Of a stretch of 21,044 nt of DNA, positions 7,941-17,015 are shown piece by piece. How positions within the stretch are numbered: position 1 is the first letter of the stretch; the number at the start of each line of letters is the position of its first letter. Source of the stretch: Lachnospiraceae bacterium (GTDB taxonomy: Bacteria; Bacillota_A; Clostridia; Lachnospirales; Lachnospiraceae). The stretch spans positions 1-21,044 of the forward strand of contig JAFZQP010000017.1 of NCBI GenBank assembly GCA_017620345.1, in the 5' to 3' direction. The notes under the pieces are model-generated. The model was not told the DNA's origin. It saw only the letters and a program-made list of their open reading frames with translations, and did not search any database. A program made the translations under genes and the position numbers.

Positions 7941-8846
7941 ATGGAAGCAGTGGAAAGACGTCTCGCTGTCCTCATCGACGCCGAGAATATTTCTATCAAG
8001 TATATAAAGGTCGTGCTCGACGAGATCAGTAACTACGGTATCGCCACGTATAAACGTGCATACGGTGACTGGACGAATCAGGTGCTTAAAGGGTGGAAAG
8101 AGGAAGTTCTTAAGAACTCGATCACCCCTATGCAGACGTACAGTTATACCCAGGGTAAGAACTCGACGGATTCTGCGATGATCATCGATGCGATGGATAT
8201 ATTGTATTCGGGCAAGGTCGACGGGTTCTGTATCGTAAGCTCGGACAGTGATTTTACGCGTCTTGCGTCGAGGCTTCGTGAAGCCGGCATGCTCGTTATC
8301 GGGATGGGCGAAAAGAAGACTGTGGAAGCGTTCAGGACGAGCTGTACGATGTTCAAGTATCTTGAGGTACTGGCTGCAGAGGACAGCTCACAGTCTGATA
8401 TATCGCGAGAGGATGTTGAAGATTCCATACTCAAGATAATGATCGATAACGAAGCAAATGAACGTGAGACGACGGTCGGCGAACTCGGCAACAAGCTCTC
8501 CAACAGACATGCTGATTTTGACGTACGTAACTACGGATACTCCAAACTGTCAAAGTTCCTTGAGAGCATAAAGGGACTGACGCTCACACAGCATGGAAAC
8601 TCGATCACGGTCACCCGCAAGGCAAGCGAGGTGTCAAAAGAGCAGATCGAGAAGCTTGTAAACGATACGCTTAAGAAGGCTGCGGGTAAGACGATGAGCC
8701 TTCCCGAACTGAAGCAGAAGATCGAAAAGAAATATCCCGCTTTTAAGTTAAGTGATTATCAGTACAGCAGGTTTTCACAGTTTATAAAAGACATGGACGG
8801 AATGGTCGTAAAGAACAATACGGTCAAACTGAAACAGAGCAGGTAA
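7941..8846 (+). CDS. NYN-domain (PIN-like) putative ribonuclease with two OST-HTH/LOTUS domains
   Basis: A soluble 301-residue protein. Residues 6-145 form a LabA-like NYN/PIN domain, with acidic residues placed as in PIN nucleases: D13 (LIDAEN), D77 (NSTDSAM) and D102/D104 (SSDSDF). Residues about 158-228 and 232-298 are two OST-HTH (LOTUS) modules, each with the KxxKFLESI- or SRFSQFIKDM-like helix. LOTUS domains bind RNA, sometimes G-rich or structured RNA, so an RNA-processing or decay role is likely; the target is unknown. I chose the ATG at 7941, preceded by AGGAG at 7931-7935, over an in-frame ATG at 7830 because the longer version would translate the structured intergenic element and add 37 residues foreign to the family. 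It overlaps closely with the next gene (3-base gap). Confidence 0.88.
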   Translation: MEAVERRLAVLIDAENISIKYIKVVLDEISNYGIATYKRAYGDWTNQVLKGWKEEVLKNSITPMQTYSYTQGKNSTDSAMIIDAMDILYSGKVDGFCIVSSDSDFTRLASRLREAGMLVIGMGEKKTVEAFRTSCTMFKYLEVLAAEDSSQSDISREDVEDSILKIMIDNEANERETTVGELGNKLSNRHADFDVRNYGYSKLSKFLESIKGLTLTQHGNSITVTRKASEVSKEQIEKLVNDTLKKAAGKTMSLPELKQKIEKKYPAFKLSDYQYSRFSQFIKDMDGMVVKNNTVKLKQSR

Positions 8847-8849
8847 TAT

Positions 8850-10076
8850 ATGAACATAGCTATACTTGGAGCAGGCGAAATCGCCGCCGTAATGGCAACT
8901 ACATTACAGCCGCTTAAGGACGTGACATGCTATGCGGTAGCGGCACGGGACAGAAACCGTGCGCAGATTTTTGCGGATAAATTCGGATTTACAAAAGCAT
9001 ACGGGTCATACAAGGACATGCTTGAGGATCCCGATGTTGAGCTTGTGTATATCGCGACTCCGCATTCGCATCACTATGAGCACATCAGGATGTGTATAGA
9101 TCACGGCAAGCACGTTCTGTGCGAAAAAGCTTTTACCGCAAATGCAAAACAGGCTGAGGAAGTAATGCGACTGGCTGAGTCAAAAGGGCTTCTTCTGACC
9201 GAAGCGATGTGGATCCGTTACATGCCTATGGCTTCAAAGATCGTTGAGGTTGTTAACTCCGGGATAATCGGCCGGCCTACATCGCTGTCTGCAAATCTGG
9301 GATATCCTCTTGAGCACAGGGAAAGGATGGTTAAACCTTCGCTGTGTGGCGGCGCTCTTCTGGACCTGGGAGTGTATGTTCTTAACTTTGCATCCATCGT
9401 GTTTGGGGATGAGATCGAGAGCATTTCGGCAAACTGTGTCAGATACCCTTCCGGTGTTGATGCGCAGGAAACGATCATGCTCAGTTACCGCGACGGAAGG
9501 ATGGCAACACTGTATGCGACGATGCTTGCACAGACCGACAGACGCGGCATAATAAACGGTACGAACGGTTATATCGAGATTGATAACATAAACAACTTTG
9601 AAGCTATGAGAGTGTATAACCTTGAGCGTCGTGTCGTGGCGGAATATGCAGCACCGATGCAGGTAACGGGTTATGAATATGAAGTACAGTCCGCAATGAG
9701 GGCGATAAAAGAAGGCGCGATAGAGTGTCCTGAAATGACTCATGCCGAGACTCTTTTCATGATGCAGCTCATGGACAATATAAGATCTGCGTGGAACATG
9801 AGATTTCCGTATGAGGTTGAAAGAGTTGACAGCGATCCCGAAGAGGATCCTGTTGTAACAGCAAGAAAAGCAGCAGAGGCAAAACGTGCCGAGGAAGAAA
9901 AGAAAGCTGCCGAGGAGGCAAGGAAAAAAACCGAGGAAGCCGTAAAGCGTGCCGAAGAGAAGAAGGCTGAAGAGGAAGCGGCAAAAGAAGAGGCAGCGAA
10001 GATCCTTGATGCTCCCACCGATCCGGATGAATTTATGGATGAAGCAGAGGTCGCAAATGACCCTGATGCGAAATAA
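8850..10076 (+). CDS. Gfo/Idh/MocA-family NAD(P)-dependent oxidoreductase with charged C-terminal tail
   Basis: Residues 1-120 form a Rossmann NAD(P)-binding fold starting with NIAILGAGEIA, and about 121-328 the Gfo/Idh/MocA substrate domain. The layout HVLCEKAFTAN followed by LTEAMWIRYMP resembles the dihydrodiol or glucose-fructose oxidoreductase-like branch; the usual EKP motif is EKA here (E92, K93, A94), keeping the catalytic lysine. The substrate is not predictable, though a sugar or polyol is usual. From residue 329 the protein continues for 80 residues in a Lys/Glu/Ala-rich helical stretch (about 337-385) and an acidic end (DPDEFMDEAEVANDPDAK), which the family normally lacks. The start lies three bases after the NYN stop, so translation is probably coupled. 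A weak AGCAGG precedes it. Confidence 0.88.
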   Translation: MNIAILGAGEIAAVMATTLQPLKDVTCYAVAARDRNRAQIFADKFGFTKAYGSYKDMLEDPDVELVYIATPHSHHYEHIRMCIDHGKHVLCEKAFTANAKQAEEVMRLAESKGLLLTEAMWIRYMPMASKIVEVVNSGIIGRPTSLSANLGYPLEHRERMVKPSLCGGALLDLGVYVLNFASIVFGDEIESISANCVRYPSGVDAQETIMLSYRDGRMATLYATMLAQTDRRGIINGTNGYIEIDNINNFEAMRVYNLERRVVAEYAAPMQVTGYEYEVQSAMRAIKEGAIECPEMTHAETLFMMQLMDNIRSAWNMRFPYEVERVDSDPEEDPVVTARKAAEAKRAEEEKKAAEEARKKTEEAVKRAEEKKAEEEAAKEEAAKILDAPTDPDEFMDEAEVANDPDAK

Positions 10077-10088
10077 TTGAAAATTGTA

Positions 10089-10117
10089 TTGACATACACG
10101 TGCAATACGCATAAAAT
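10089..10117 (+). promoter_or_regulatory. Strong sigma-A-type promoter for rpsT
   Basis: Perfect TTGACA at 10089-10094, a 17-base spacer, and TAAAAT at 10112-10117. It begins 13 bases after the oxidoreductase stop. Transcription should start near 10124, leaving a leader of about 90 bases before the GTG start. Confidence 0.8.
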
Positions 10118-10215
10118 GTACGAGTGTGCTCATATCGGGCAGTTTTTCGTGTCTCTTGTCCATATGACACTTAAGGAACGATAAGTCCCTAATAAGGTTG
10201 ATAGGAGGTGAAATC

Positions 10216-10479
10216 GTGGCAAATATCAAATCCGCAAAGAAAAGGATCCTTGTAATCAATACCAAGACCGAGCGTAACAAAGCTATCAGGTCCAAGGTTA
10301 AGACATATGTTAAGAAGGTATACCAGGCGATCGAATCAGGCGATAAGAATGAAGCTGCCGAGGCACTCAGAGTAGCTACAAGCGAACTGGAACGCGCCTG
10401 CTCAAAGGGTATCTACCACAAGAATACAGTATCCAGAAAGATCTCACGTCTGTCTGCTGCTGTTAACAAGATGGCTTAA
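10216..10479 (+). CDS. rpsT: 30S ribosomal protein S20
   Basis: S20 binds 16S rRNA early in assembly of the small subunit. The 87-residue product, rich in Lys and Arg, has the typical (M)[12 protein letters not shown] start, a conserved [10 protein letters not shown] segment, and an end [22 protein letters not shown]. The start codon is GTG at 10216, preceded by a near-perfect AGGAGGTG at 10203-10210 with five bases of spacing; the upstream ATG at 10198 lies ahead of this site and would add six residues not found in S20. It has its own promoter and is followed by a terminator, so it is probably a monocistronic unit with some read-through to lepA. Confidence 0.96.
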   Translation: MANIKSAKKRILVINTKTERNKAIRSKVKTYVKKVYQAIESGDKNEAAEALRVATSELERACSKGIYHKNTVSRKISRLSAAVNKMA

Positions 10480-10502
10480 TTTTGATGGTGAATCATATAT
10501 CA

Positions 10503-10542
10503 GGGAGATGCTCATACCGTCATGTGAGTATCTTCCTTTTTT
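10503..10542 (+). terminator. Intrinsic terminator between rpsT and lepA
   Basis: Bases 10503-10515 pair with 10524-10536 (13 pairs including three G-U) around an 8-base loop, followed by TTTTTT at 10537-10542. It lies 23 bases after the rpsT stop and only seven bases before the lepA ribosome binding site. It would therefore limit rpsT transcripts from entering lepA. Confidence 0.85.
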
Positions 10543-10558
10543 ATCTGTAGAGGTAAGC

Positions 10559-12364
10559 ATGGATCAAAGTCATATTCGCAATTTCTGCATAATCGCACAT
10601 ATAGATCACGGAAAATCAACCCTTGCGGACCGCATCATAGAAAAGACAGGGCTGCTTACGCAGCGTGAGATGCAGGAGCAGGTTCTTGATAACATGGATC
10701 TCGAGCGTGAGCGCGGGATCACGATCAAGTCACAGGCTGTCAGAACGATCTACAAGGCAAAGAACGGTGAGGAATATACCTTCAATCTTATAGATACACC
10801 GGGACATGTTGATTTTAACTATGAGGTGTCAAGGTCGCTCGCTGCATGCGACGGTGCGATACTCGTTGTCGACGCTGCACAGGGTATTGAAGCTCAGACA
10901 CTCGCAAACGTGTATCTGGCGCTCGATCACGATCTTGATGTTTTTCCCGTTATCAACAAGATAGATCTTCCGTCGGCAGAGCCCGACAGAGTCATAAATG
11001 AGATAGAGGACGTTATCGGCATAGAGGCGATGGATGCCCCGAGGATCTCGGCAAAGATGGGAATCGGTATTGAGAATGTCCTTGAGGCTGTTGTAAGCAA
11101 GATCCCGGCACCGACAGGAGATGAGAAAAAGCCCCTCAAGGCGCTCATATTTGATTCGATCTATGACCCGTATAAGGGAGTCATAGTGTTCTTCCGGATG
11201 ATGGACGGACGTGTAACGCGCGGTACTAAGGTACTGATGATGGCAACAGGTGCTACCGCTGAGGTCGTTGAAGTCGGTACATTCGGAGCCGGTCAGTTCA
11301 TTCCGTGCGATGAGCTTACGGCCGGGATGGTCGGATATCTGACGGCTTCCATCAAGAACGTGAGGGATACGATGGTCGGAGATACGATCACTGACTGCGA
11401 TAACCCGTGTTCTGAGGCGCTTCCGGGATACAAGAAGGTACAGTCCATGGTATTTTGCGGGATGTATCCCGCGGACGGAGCCAAGTATCCGGATCTTCGT
11501 GATGCGCTTGAAAAACTCCAGCTTAATGATGCATCGCTTAACTACGAGCCGGAAACGAGCGTGGCACTCGGCTTCGGATTCAGGTGCGGATTTTTAGGAC
11601 TCCTTCACCTTGAGATCATTCAGGAGAGGCTGGAGAGAGAGTACAATCTCGATCTGGTGACTACCGCTCCGTCTGTTATATACAAAGTTTACAAGACAAA
11701 CGGAGAAGTCATCGACCTGACAAATCCTACAAACCTTCCGGATCCGTCGGAGATAGAGCATATGGAAGAACCGATAGTCTCTTCGGAGATAATGGTCACA
11801 AAAGATTTTGTAGGCCCCATTATGGAACTGTGCCAACAGCGACGGGGCAGATACATTTCAATGGAATACATTGAGGAAACAAGAGCACTGCTCAAGTATG
11901 AACTACCTCTCAACGAGATCATATATGACTTTTTTGATGCACTCAAATCCCGCTCGAAGGGATATGCATCTTTTGACTATGAACTCAAAGGCTATGAGCC
12001 GTCAAAGCTTGTCAAACTTGACATACTAGTAAACCGCGAGGAAGTCGATGCGCTTTCGTTCATCGTTCATGCCGACAGTGCGTATGAGCGCGGAAGACGC
12101 ATGTGCGAAAAACTCAAGGATGAGATACCAAGGCACCTGTTTGAGATACCGATCCAGGCAGCCGTAGGGGGAAAAGTCATAGCGCGCGAGACCGTTAAGG
12201 CAATGCGCAAAGACGTGCTCGCAAAGTGCTACGGCGGAGATATAACGCGTAAGAAGAAGCTCCTTGAAAAACAGAAAGAGGGTAAGAAACGTATGCGCCA
12301 GATAGGCAATGTCGAGATACCCCAGAAGGCTTTCATGAGTGTGCTTAAGTTAGAAGAAGATTAG
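10559..12364 (+). CDS. lepA: Elongation factor 4 (LepA), back-translocating GTPase
   Basis: A ribosome-associated translational GTPase implicated in ribosome back-translocation or remodelling under stress and in 30S maturation. At 601 residues it has the family's normal length. The G motifs are clear: AHIDHGKST at 13-21, DTPGHVDF at about residue 81, and NKIDLP in the G4 position. These are followed by domain II, the EF-G-like III and V domains, and the EF4-specific C-terminal domain with [19 protein letters not shown] and [23 protein letters not shown]. The start at 10559 is preceded by AGAGG (10549-10553) with five bases of spacing; a frame-open extension to 10508 would run through the terminator stem. 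The adjacent order rpsT-lepA is common in Bacillota. hemW follows after two bases. Confidence 0.96.
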   Translation: MDQSHIRNFCIIAHIDHGKSTLADRIIEKTGLLTQREMQEQVLDNMDLERERGITIKSQAVRTIYKAKNGEEYTFNLIDTPGHVDFNYEVSRSLAACDGAILVVDAAQGIEAQTLANVYLALDHDLDVFPVINKIDLPSAEPDRVINEIEDVIGIEAMDAPRISAKMGIGIENVLEAVVSKIPAPTGDEKKPLKALIFDSIYDPYKGVIVFFRMMDGRVTRGTKVLMMATGATAEVVEVGTFGAGQFIPCDELTAGMVGYLTASIKNVRDTMVGDTITDCDNPCSEALPGYKKVQSMVFCGMYPADGAKYPDLRDALEKLQLNDASLNYEPETSVALGFGFRCGFLGLLHLEIIQERLEREYNLDLVTTAPSVIYKVYKTNGEVIDLTNPTNLPDPSEIEHMEEPIVSSEIMVTKDFVGPIMELCQQRRGRYISMEYIEETRALLKYELPLNEIIYDFFDALKSRSKGYASFDYELKGYEPSKLVKLDILVNREEVDALSFIVHADSAYERGRRMCEKLKDEIPRHLFEIPIQAAVGGKVIARETVKAMRKDVLAKCYGGDITRKKKLLEKQKEGKKRMRQIGNVEIPQKAFMSVLKLEED

Positions 12365-12366
12365 AA

Positions 12367-13494
12367 ATGGAATTATACGTACACATTCCTTTTTGTGCTA
12401 AAAAATGCAACTATTGTGATTTCCTCTCGGGACCTGCCGATGAAAGAGTGCGGCAGCTGTATGTCGATGCGCTCATAAAGGAGATCGAGGGACATTCGAG
12501 AAAGATCGGAAGGAATCAGCCGGTGTCCACGGTATATTTCGGCGGGGGAACTCCGAGCATTCTTGATGTAAGTCAGTTGCAGGAGATATTCGGTGCAATA
12601 ACTGCAAATTATTCGGTAAAACCCGATGCGGAGATAACGATAGAAGTGAACCCTCAGAGCGCAAAAGGGAAGCTCCTTGAAATGCGCAAAACAGGGTTTA
12701 ACAGACTGTCCATCGGTATGCAGTCCATACATAAGAGTGAACTCGAGTATCTGGGAAGGATACATTCATTTGATGATTTTCTGGAGTGTTTCATTGATGC
12801 GCGGGCGGCGGGATTTCGGAATATTAACGTTGATATAATGACCGCGATACCGGGGCAGACCGACCGGATGCTTACGGAGACCGTGGACAGAGTATGCGAG
12901 ACGGGCTGTGAGCACATCAGTGCATACAGTCTGATGATCGAAAAGGGGACCCCGTTCTATGAGCAGTTCGGAGATACCGAAGGCCCTGTAGTCGGTGAAG
13001 AGACGGAAAGACGTCTGTACTGGATGACCGTTGATATGCTCAAAGAGCACGGCTACAAGCATTACGAGATATCCAATTTCGCCAAGCCGGGTTATGAGAG
13101 CCGTCATAATATAGGATACTGGAAGAGAGTGCCTTACCTCGGAGTGGGACTCGGCGCGAGTTCATGTCTTGAGACGGCTGACGGAGATGAAAGAAGCCGG
13201 AATACAACAAGTCTGCAGACATATCTGTCAGATCCTTTTACAAAAGAGGAAAGCACTGTACTGTCAAGAAAAGAGATGATAGAAGAGACGGTCTATCTGG
13301 GACTTCGCATGATGGACGGAGTGGACACGGATGATTTTGAAAAGAGGTTCGGTGTCACGCTCAGGAGTCTGTATTCGGATGTGATAGACGATCTTGTGGC
13401 GCAGGGGCTTGTGTACGAAGGAAGCGGGAGCCTGTCGCTGTCGGATCTTGGGATAGACTACGGTAACCATGTGTTCGCGAAGTTTCTGAAGTGA
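12367..13494 (+). CDS. hemW: Radical SAM heme chaperone HemW (HemN-like)
   Basis: A 375-residue radical SAM protein. The 4Fe-4S cluster cysteines are C10, C14 and C17 in HIPFCAKKCNYCDF, and the SAM-binding GGGTPS follows at about residue 58. A GMQS segment and a HemN C-terminal-like region complete it. HemW-type proteins differ from true coproporphyrinogen dehydrogenase HemN in lacking the N-terminal extension and substrate-binding residues, and act in heme delivery; many were once annotated hemN. Adjacency to lepA is conserved across Bacillota and supports HemW. The gene begins two bases after the lepA stop, using the GAAGAAGA at the lepA end as its binding site. In many relatives hrcA-grpE-dnaK follows; here it does not. 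Confidence 0.93.
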   Translation: MELYVHIPFCAKKCNYCDFLSGPADERVRQLYVDALIKEIEGHSRKIGRNQPVSTVYFGGGTPSILDVSQLQEIFGAITANYSVKPDAEITIEVNPQSAKGKLLEMRKTGFNRLSIGMQSIHKSELEYLGRIHSFDDFLECFIDARAAGFRNINVDIMTAIPGQTDRMLTETVDRVCETGCEHISAYSLMIEKGTPFYEQFGDTEGPVVGEETERRLYWMTVDMLKEHGYKHYEISNFAKPGYESRHNIGYWKRVPYLGVGLGASSCLETADGDERSRNTTSLQTYLSDPFTKEESTVLSRKEMIEETVYLGLRMMDGVDTDDFEKRFGVTLRSLYSDVIDDLVAQGLVYEGSGSLSLSDLGIDYGNHVFAKFLK

Positions 13495-13519
13495 TCTCTG
13501 TCAATGATCATAAATCATA

Positions 13520-13548
13520 TGGAAAAATCTTGCAAAACCTTGTATAAT
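13520..13548 (+). promoter_or_regulatory. Promoter ahead of the c-di-GMP gene pair
   Basis: A perfect TATAAT at 13543-13548 lies 17 bases after TGGAAA (13520-13525), a four-of-six match to the -35 consensus. The predicted start is near 13555, with a short leader containing CAGGAG before the ATG at 13584. Confidence 0.5.
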
Positions 13549-13583
13549 CAATCATAAGTGATTTTTTACGCTCAGGAGATACG

Positions 13584-16500
13584 ATGCATCAGTTCAGCGA
13601 GAATCTTTTCCAAAATGCAATAGATCTTAATGACACCATTGTGTTCGAGTATAATGCCGTCGATGATGTCATTACTTTTTCTGATAATATCAAGAAATAT
13701 ATCCCCATTCCCGTCAGACTCTCTGCGTTCGTGGAGAAGATGGGATATCTCGGCAAAGTCTATGACGGGGATATCGAAAAAGCCATTTCATTTTTTACCC
13801 AGATCGAAGATCAGGATAAGGTTCGTATGGAATACATACGGTTCCTTGATTTTGCCGGAGAATACTGCTGGTATCAGCTCAAGGGACGTATAGAACAGGA
13901 TGCATCAGGAAAGCTGTCAAGCGTATACGGAACGCTTGCATATGTTGATGACGAGACAAAGCATCAGGAGGAGGAGAAGTCTCTTTCGAGGGATCCTCTT
14001 ACCAAACTGCTCAAGGTTGAGGCGTTTGACAAAGAGGTATCGGGATATCTTGAAGAACTTCCGGAAGGCGTTATCCCGAACCTGATGATAGTCGATCTTG
14101 ATGATTTTGCCACATGGGAAGATCATTTCAGCGAAGCAGGTGCGGACGGTGCACTTATTGAGATAGGCAGGATATTAAAGAGAGCTTTCCGCGGATCGGA
14201 TATCATAGGACGTATCGATATAGACAGGTTCGGTATCCTGATGAAGGGAGTCCGTGCTACAAACATCCTGCTCGAGCGTGCCGCATACATCCGCCAGACG
14301 GTGAAGGATGTATGGAGTGATTTTGAAAATAACGGATTCATTACCGTTAGCATCGGTATAGCAGCGATGCACGGAAAGGAAGCGACATTTGACAAGCTCC
14401 AGGCAAGGGCTCTTTCCGCGTTAAACGATGCGAAGCTTTCAGGTAAGGATAATTATGTCCTGTATACGAGCGACATGGAAAGGCTTGATACATCGGTCAA
14501 TCCGATACTCTCCACGAAGGAAATGGAGATGATCAGGAACATCCTTGATCCGATGAGCTCGTGGGCATATGCGGTCGATGACAATTACCAGATCCTGTAC
14601 CGTAACGAAGTGTTAAGCGAAAGACTTGGCAATAAATGCGAGGGTATGTGCTACGCGGCCATAAAGGGTTATGAGGAGCCGTGTAATGACTGTCCGATCA
14701 GTAAGATGAAAAGAGAGCAGACTTCATATGACTGTAACGTATATTCTCCTTCGCTTCGTGCCACGATCCCGATGCGTACCAACAGGATAGTGATGCGTAA
14801 CGGAAAGAGTGTATACCTTATCGCGTCAGTCAAAGAGGATATTGAGAACCAGATAGCGGCTATGACCGAGAGTGAAAATCGTACGAAGGAATCTCTCGTC
14901 CGCATGATGGATATCATATGGGATATCAATCTCACAAAGAATACATGCATACGTCTTAAGGAACAGAACGTCAGGAGTTTCATAGATGTACGTATAGATA
15001 ATTACAAGAATCTTCGCGAGCATTTTTCAAAAGAGGTCGTCTGCGAAGAAGATCGTGCGAAGTTCCTCGAGGCAACCGAGCCGAGCCTTATCAGGCAAAA
15101 TGCCCTGGCAGGAAACAGGACGATCTTCACGGAACTTCGTTTTGTATCCGTTACCGGAGAAGAGGTTTGGTATGGCCTGTACACGGTCGTATTATACGAT
15201 CCCAATAAAGAAGACGCAGACGGCACGAGATCCGATGAGAGGATAATGATCGTATGCCTTAATCTCAATGACTACAAGAAGCGCAGCATAGAGGCTGTTG
15301 AGACAAGGATCAAATATGAGATCATGCATGAAAAGAGCAGCATCCTCAAGGATATGGCTCTCAATTACGAGCGTTATGAGAATGTCAATGACATGATCGG
15401 AATACTCGTTTATGAGTATACGGTCGCGGACAACAGTTATTATCTGTGTTCAAACTTTGAAGATGTATTTGAGATAGACAGAAAATCACTTGATAATGAG
15501 TGGTCGCTCATATCGTCGCTCAAGGTCCATGCAGATGATCAGGAGATGTTTGACAGGTTCATTGAGTCGTCAAAATCATCTGCGATGATACAGAGGATCA
15601 CGGTAAGGATATATAACAGGTTCGGCGTTCCGGTGTGGTACACGATCGTTCTGCAGACACTCAGGGGTCTTAATAATGTGCCGGTAAGATATCTCGGGAC
15701 GCTGCAGAATGTCAACACCGAGATGAAGATCAAAGCCGAGATGGAGTACCGTGCGGATTACGATTCAATGACGGGACTGTATAACTCCGAGACTTTCTAC
15801 AAGAAGGCTGAATCGATCCTGAACGCAGAACCGGATTCGAACTTTGTGATCATTTCGATAGATATTGACAGATTCCGTCTTATCAATGACAGATACGGCA
15901 TCGATGCCGGAAACCGTACTCTTCAGACAGTCGGAAAGATGATACGTGAGGTTTCACCGAAGGGCTCGATAGCCAAGAGATATCAGGGCGACGTTTTCTC
16001 TGTACTGCTTAAATACGATGCGGACCAGGATCTTGTACATTATATGTCCAAGCTCTCATCAGAGGTCAGAAATGCAAGGGTTGTACCCATGGCCATTTCG
16101 CTCACATACGGTATTTACAAGGTTACGGATACGAACATACCGGTAAGGCTGATGTGCGACCGTGCCCGCGCCGTCAAGAAGCAGGTTAAGGGTAATGCCC
16201 TTACCAACTATGCAGTATATGATGACGTGATCAGGCTCAAGATGCGTGAGCAGGCAGAGATAGAAGAAGAGATGAGCATGGCACTTGCAAATAATGAGTT
16301 CGTCATGTTCCTGCAGCCGCAGATGGATCTTCACACCCAGAAGATATGCGGTGCGGAAGCTCTCGTACGCTGGAAGCATCCGATGAAGGGCATCCTTGTT
16401 CCCGCCCAGTTCCTGGATCTGTTTGAAAGCAACGGTTTCATAACCAAGATGGATAAGTTCATATGGGAACTTGCCTGCAAATATATCCGTGACCTGCAAA

Positions 16501-17015
16501 AGCGCGGGATATACCTTCCCGTGTCGGTCAATATTTCGAGAGTACACATAGGAACGACCAACCTGTCTGAGATACTTATGGATCTTGTGAGAAAATACGA
16601 TATAGATCCGAAGTACTTAGAGCTTGAGATAACGGAGAATCTGTTCATGGAGGATGTAGATGAACTTTTCGCCGAAATGTCCACTTTAAAAGAGTGCGGA
16701 TTCAAGATAATGATGGATGATTTCGGAAGCGGATATTCATCGCTTAACATGCTCAGAAACGCACCGGTCGATACACTCAAGATCGACAGGTTTTTCCTTG
16801 ATGAGATAATGTCAACTGACAGAGGAAAGATCATAGTTGAGGCATCTGTCAGGATGGCCAAGCAGCTTGGACTTAATGTTATAGCCGAAGGTGTTGAGAC
16901 ACAGGAACAGCTTGATTTTCTCTCATCTATTGACTGTGATATCGTTCAAGGATATTATTATTCAAGACCGGTTCCGCCGGATGAATTTGAGGTGTTCATG
17001 GAGAGATACAGATGA
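13584..17015 (+). CDS. Cyclic di-GMP phosphodiesterase (EAL) with two degenerate GGDEF domains and sensor-like regions
   Basis: A 1143-residue protein without membrane segments. Residues 1-130 are PAS-like. A first GGDEF-like domain spans about 135-295, with the signature replaced by DIDRF (212-216). At about 320-415 is a PAS-like region with a CxxxC...CxxC cluster (C352, C356, C367, C370). Residues 430-715 look like two further PAS-type repeats. A second GGDEF-like domain spans 720-885, with QGDVF (801-805) replacing GGDEF. The EAL domain spans about 890-1140 and keeps the catalytic set: E925 (AEALVRW), N983 (VNIS), the E in EITENL, DDFGSGYSSL, K in LKIDRFF, EGVET and QGYYYSRP. Degradation of c-di-GMP is the likely output, with the GGDEF domains regulatory at most. 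The start is ATG at 13584, after CAGGAG. It overlaps the next gene by four bases. Confidence 0.9.
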   Translation: MHQFSENLFQNAIDLNDTIVFEYNAVDDVITFSDNIKKYIPIPVRLSAFVEKMGYLGKVYDGDIEKAISFFTQIEDQDKVRMEYIRFLDFAGEYCWYQLKGRIEQDASGKLSSVYGTLAYVDDETKHQEEEKSLSRDPLTKLLKVEAFDKEVSGYLEELPEGVIPNLMIVDLDDFATWEDHFSEAGADGALIEIGRILKRAFRGSDIIGRIDIDRFGILMKGVRATNILLERAAYIRQTVKDVWSDFENNGFITVSIGIAAMHGKEATFDKLQARALSALNDAKLSGKDNYVLYTSDMERLDTSVNPILSTKEMEMIRNILDPMSSWAYAVDDNYQILYRNEVLSERLGNKCEGMCYAAIKGYEEPCNDCPISKMKREQTSYDCNVYSPSLRATIPMRTNRIVMRNGKSVYLIASVKEDIENQIAAMTESENRTKESLVRMMDIIWDINLTKNTCIRLKEQNVRSFIDVRIDNYKNLREHFSKEVVCEEDRAKFLEATEPSLIRQNALAGNRTIFTELRFVSVTGEEVWYGLYTVVLYDPNKEDADGTRSDERIMIVCLNLNDYKKRSIEAVETRIKYEIMHEKSSILKDMALNYERYENVNDMIGILVYEYTVADNSYYLCSNFEDVFEIDRKSLDNEWSLISSLKVHADDQEMFDRFIESSKSSAMIQRITVRIYNRFGVPVWYTIVLQTLRGLNNVPVRYLGTLQNVNTEMKIKAEMEYRADYDSMTGLYNSETFYKKAESILNAEPDSNFVIISIDIDRFRLINDRYGIDAGNRTLQTVGKMIREVSPKGSIAKRYQGDVFSVLLKYDADQDLVHYMSKLSSEVRNARVVPMAISLTYGIYKVTDTNIPVRLMCDRARAVKKQVKGNALTNYAVYDDVIRLKMREQAEIEEEMSMALANNEFVMFLQPQMDLHTQKICGAEALVRWKHPMKGILVPAQFLDLFESNGFITKMDKFIWELACKYIRDLQKRGIYLPVSVNISRVHIGTTNLSEILMDLVRKYDIDPKYLELEITENLFMEDVDELFAEMSTLKECGFKIMMDDFGSGYSSLNMLRNAPVDTLKIDRFFLDEIMSTDRGKIIVEASVRMAKQLGLNVIAEGVETQEQLDFLSSIDCDIVQGYYYSRPVPPDEFEVFMERYR

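Noticed and set aside
9234..10295. A 353-residue open frame on the minus strand opposite the oxidoreductase gene and the rpsT region.
   Set aside because: It runs antisense through two strongly supported genes, has no ribosome binding site, and its composition (Cys-, Phe- and Arg-rich) is that of a shadow frame.
13550..13567. AATCA-TAAG-TGATT followed by T residues, resembling a terminator between hemW and the EAL gene.
   Set aside because: The stem is only five A/T-rich pairs and falls after a good promoter, within the expected leader of the EAL gene. It is probably fortuitous.
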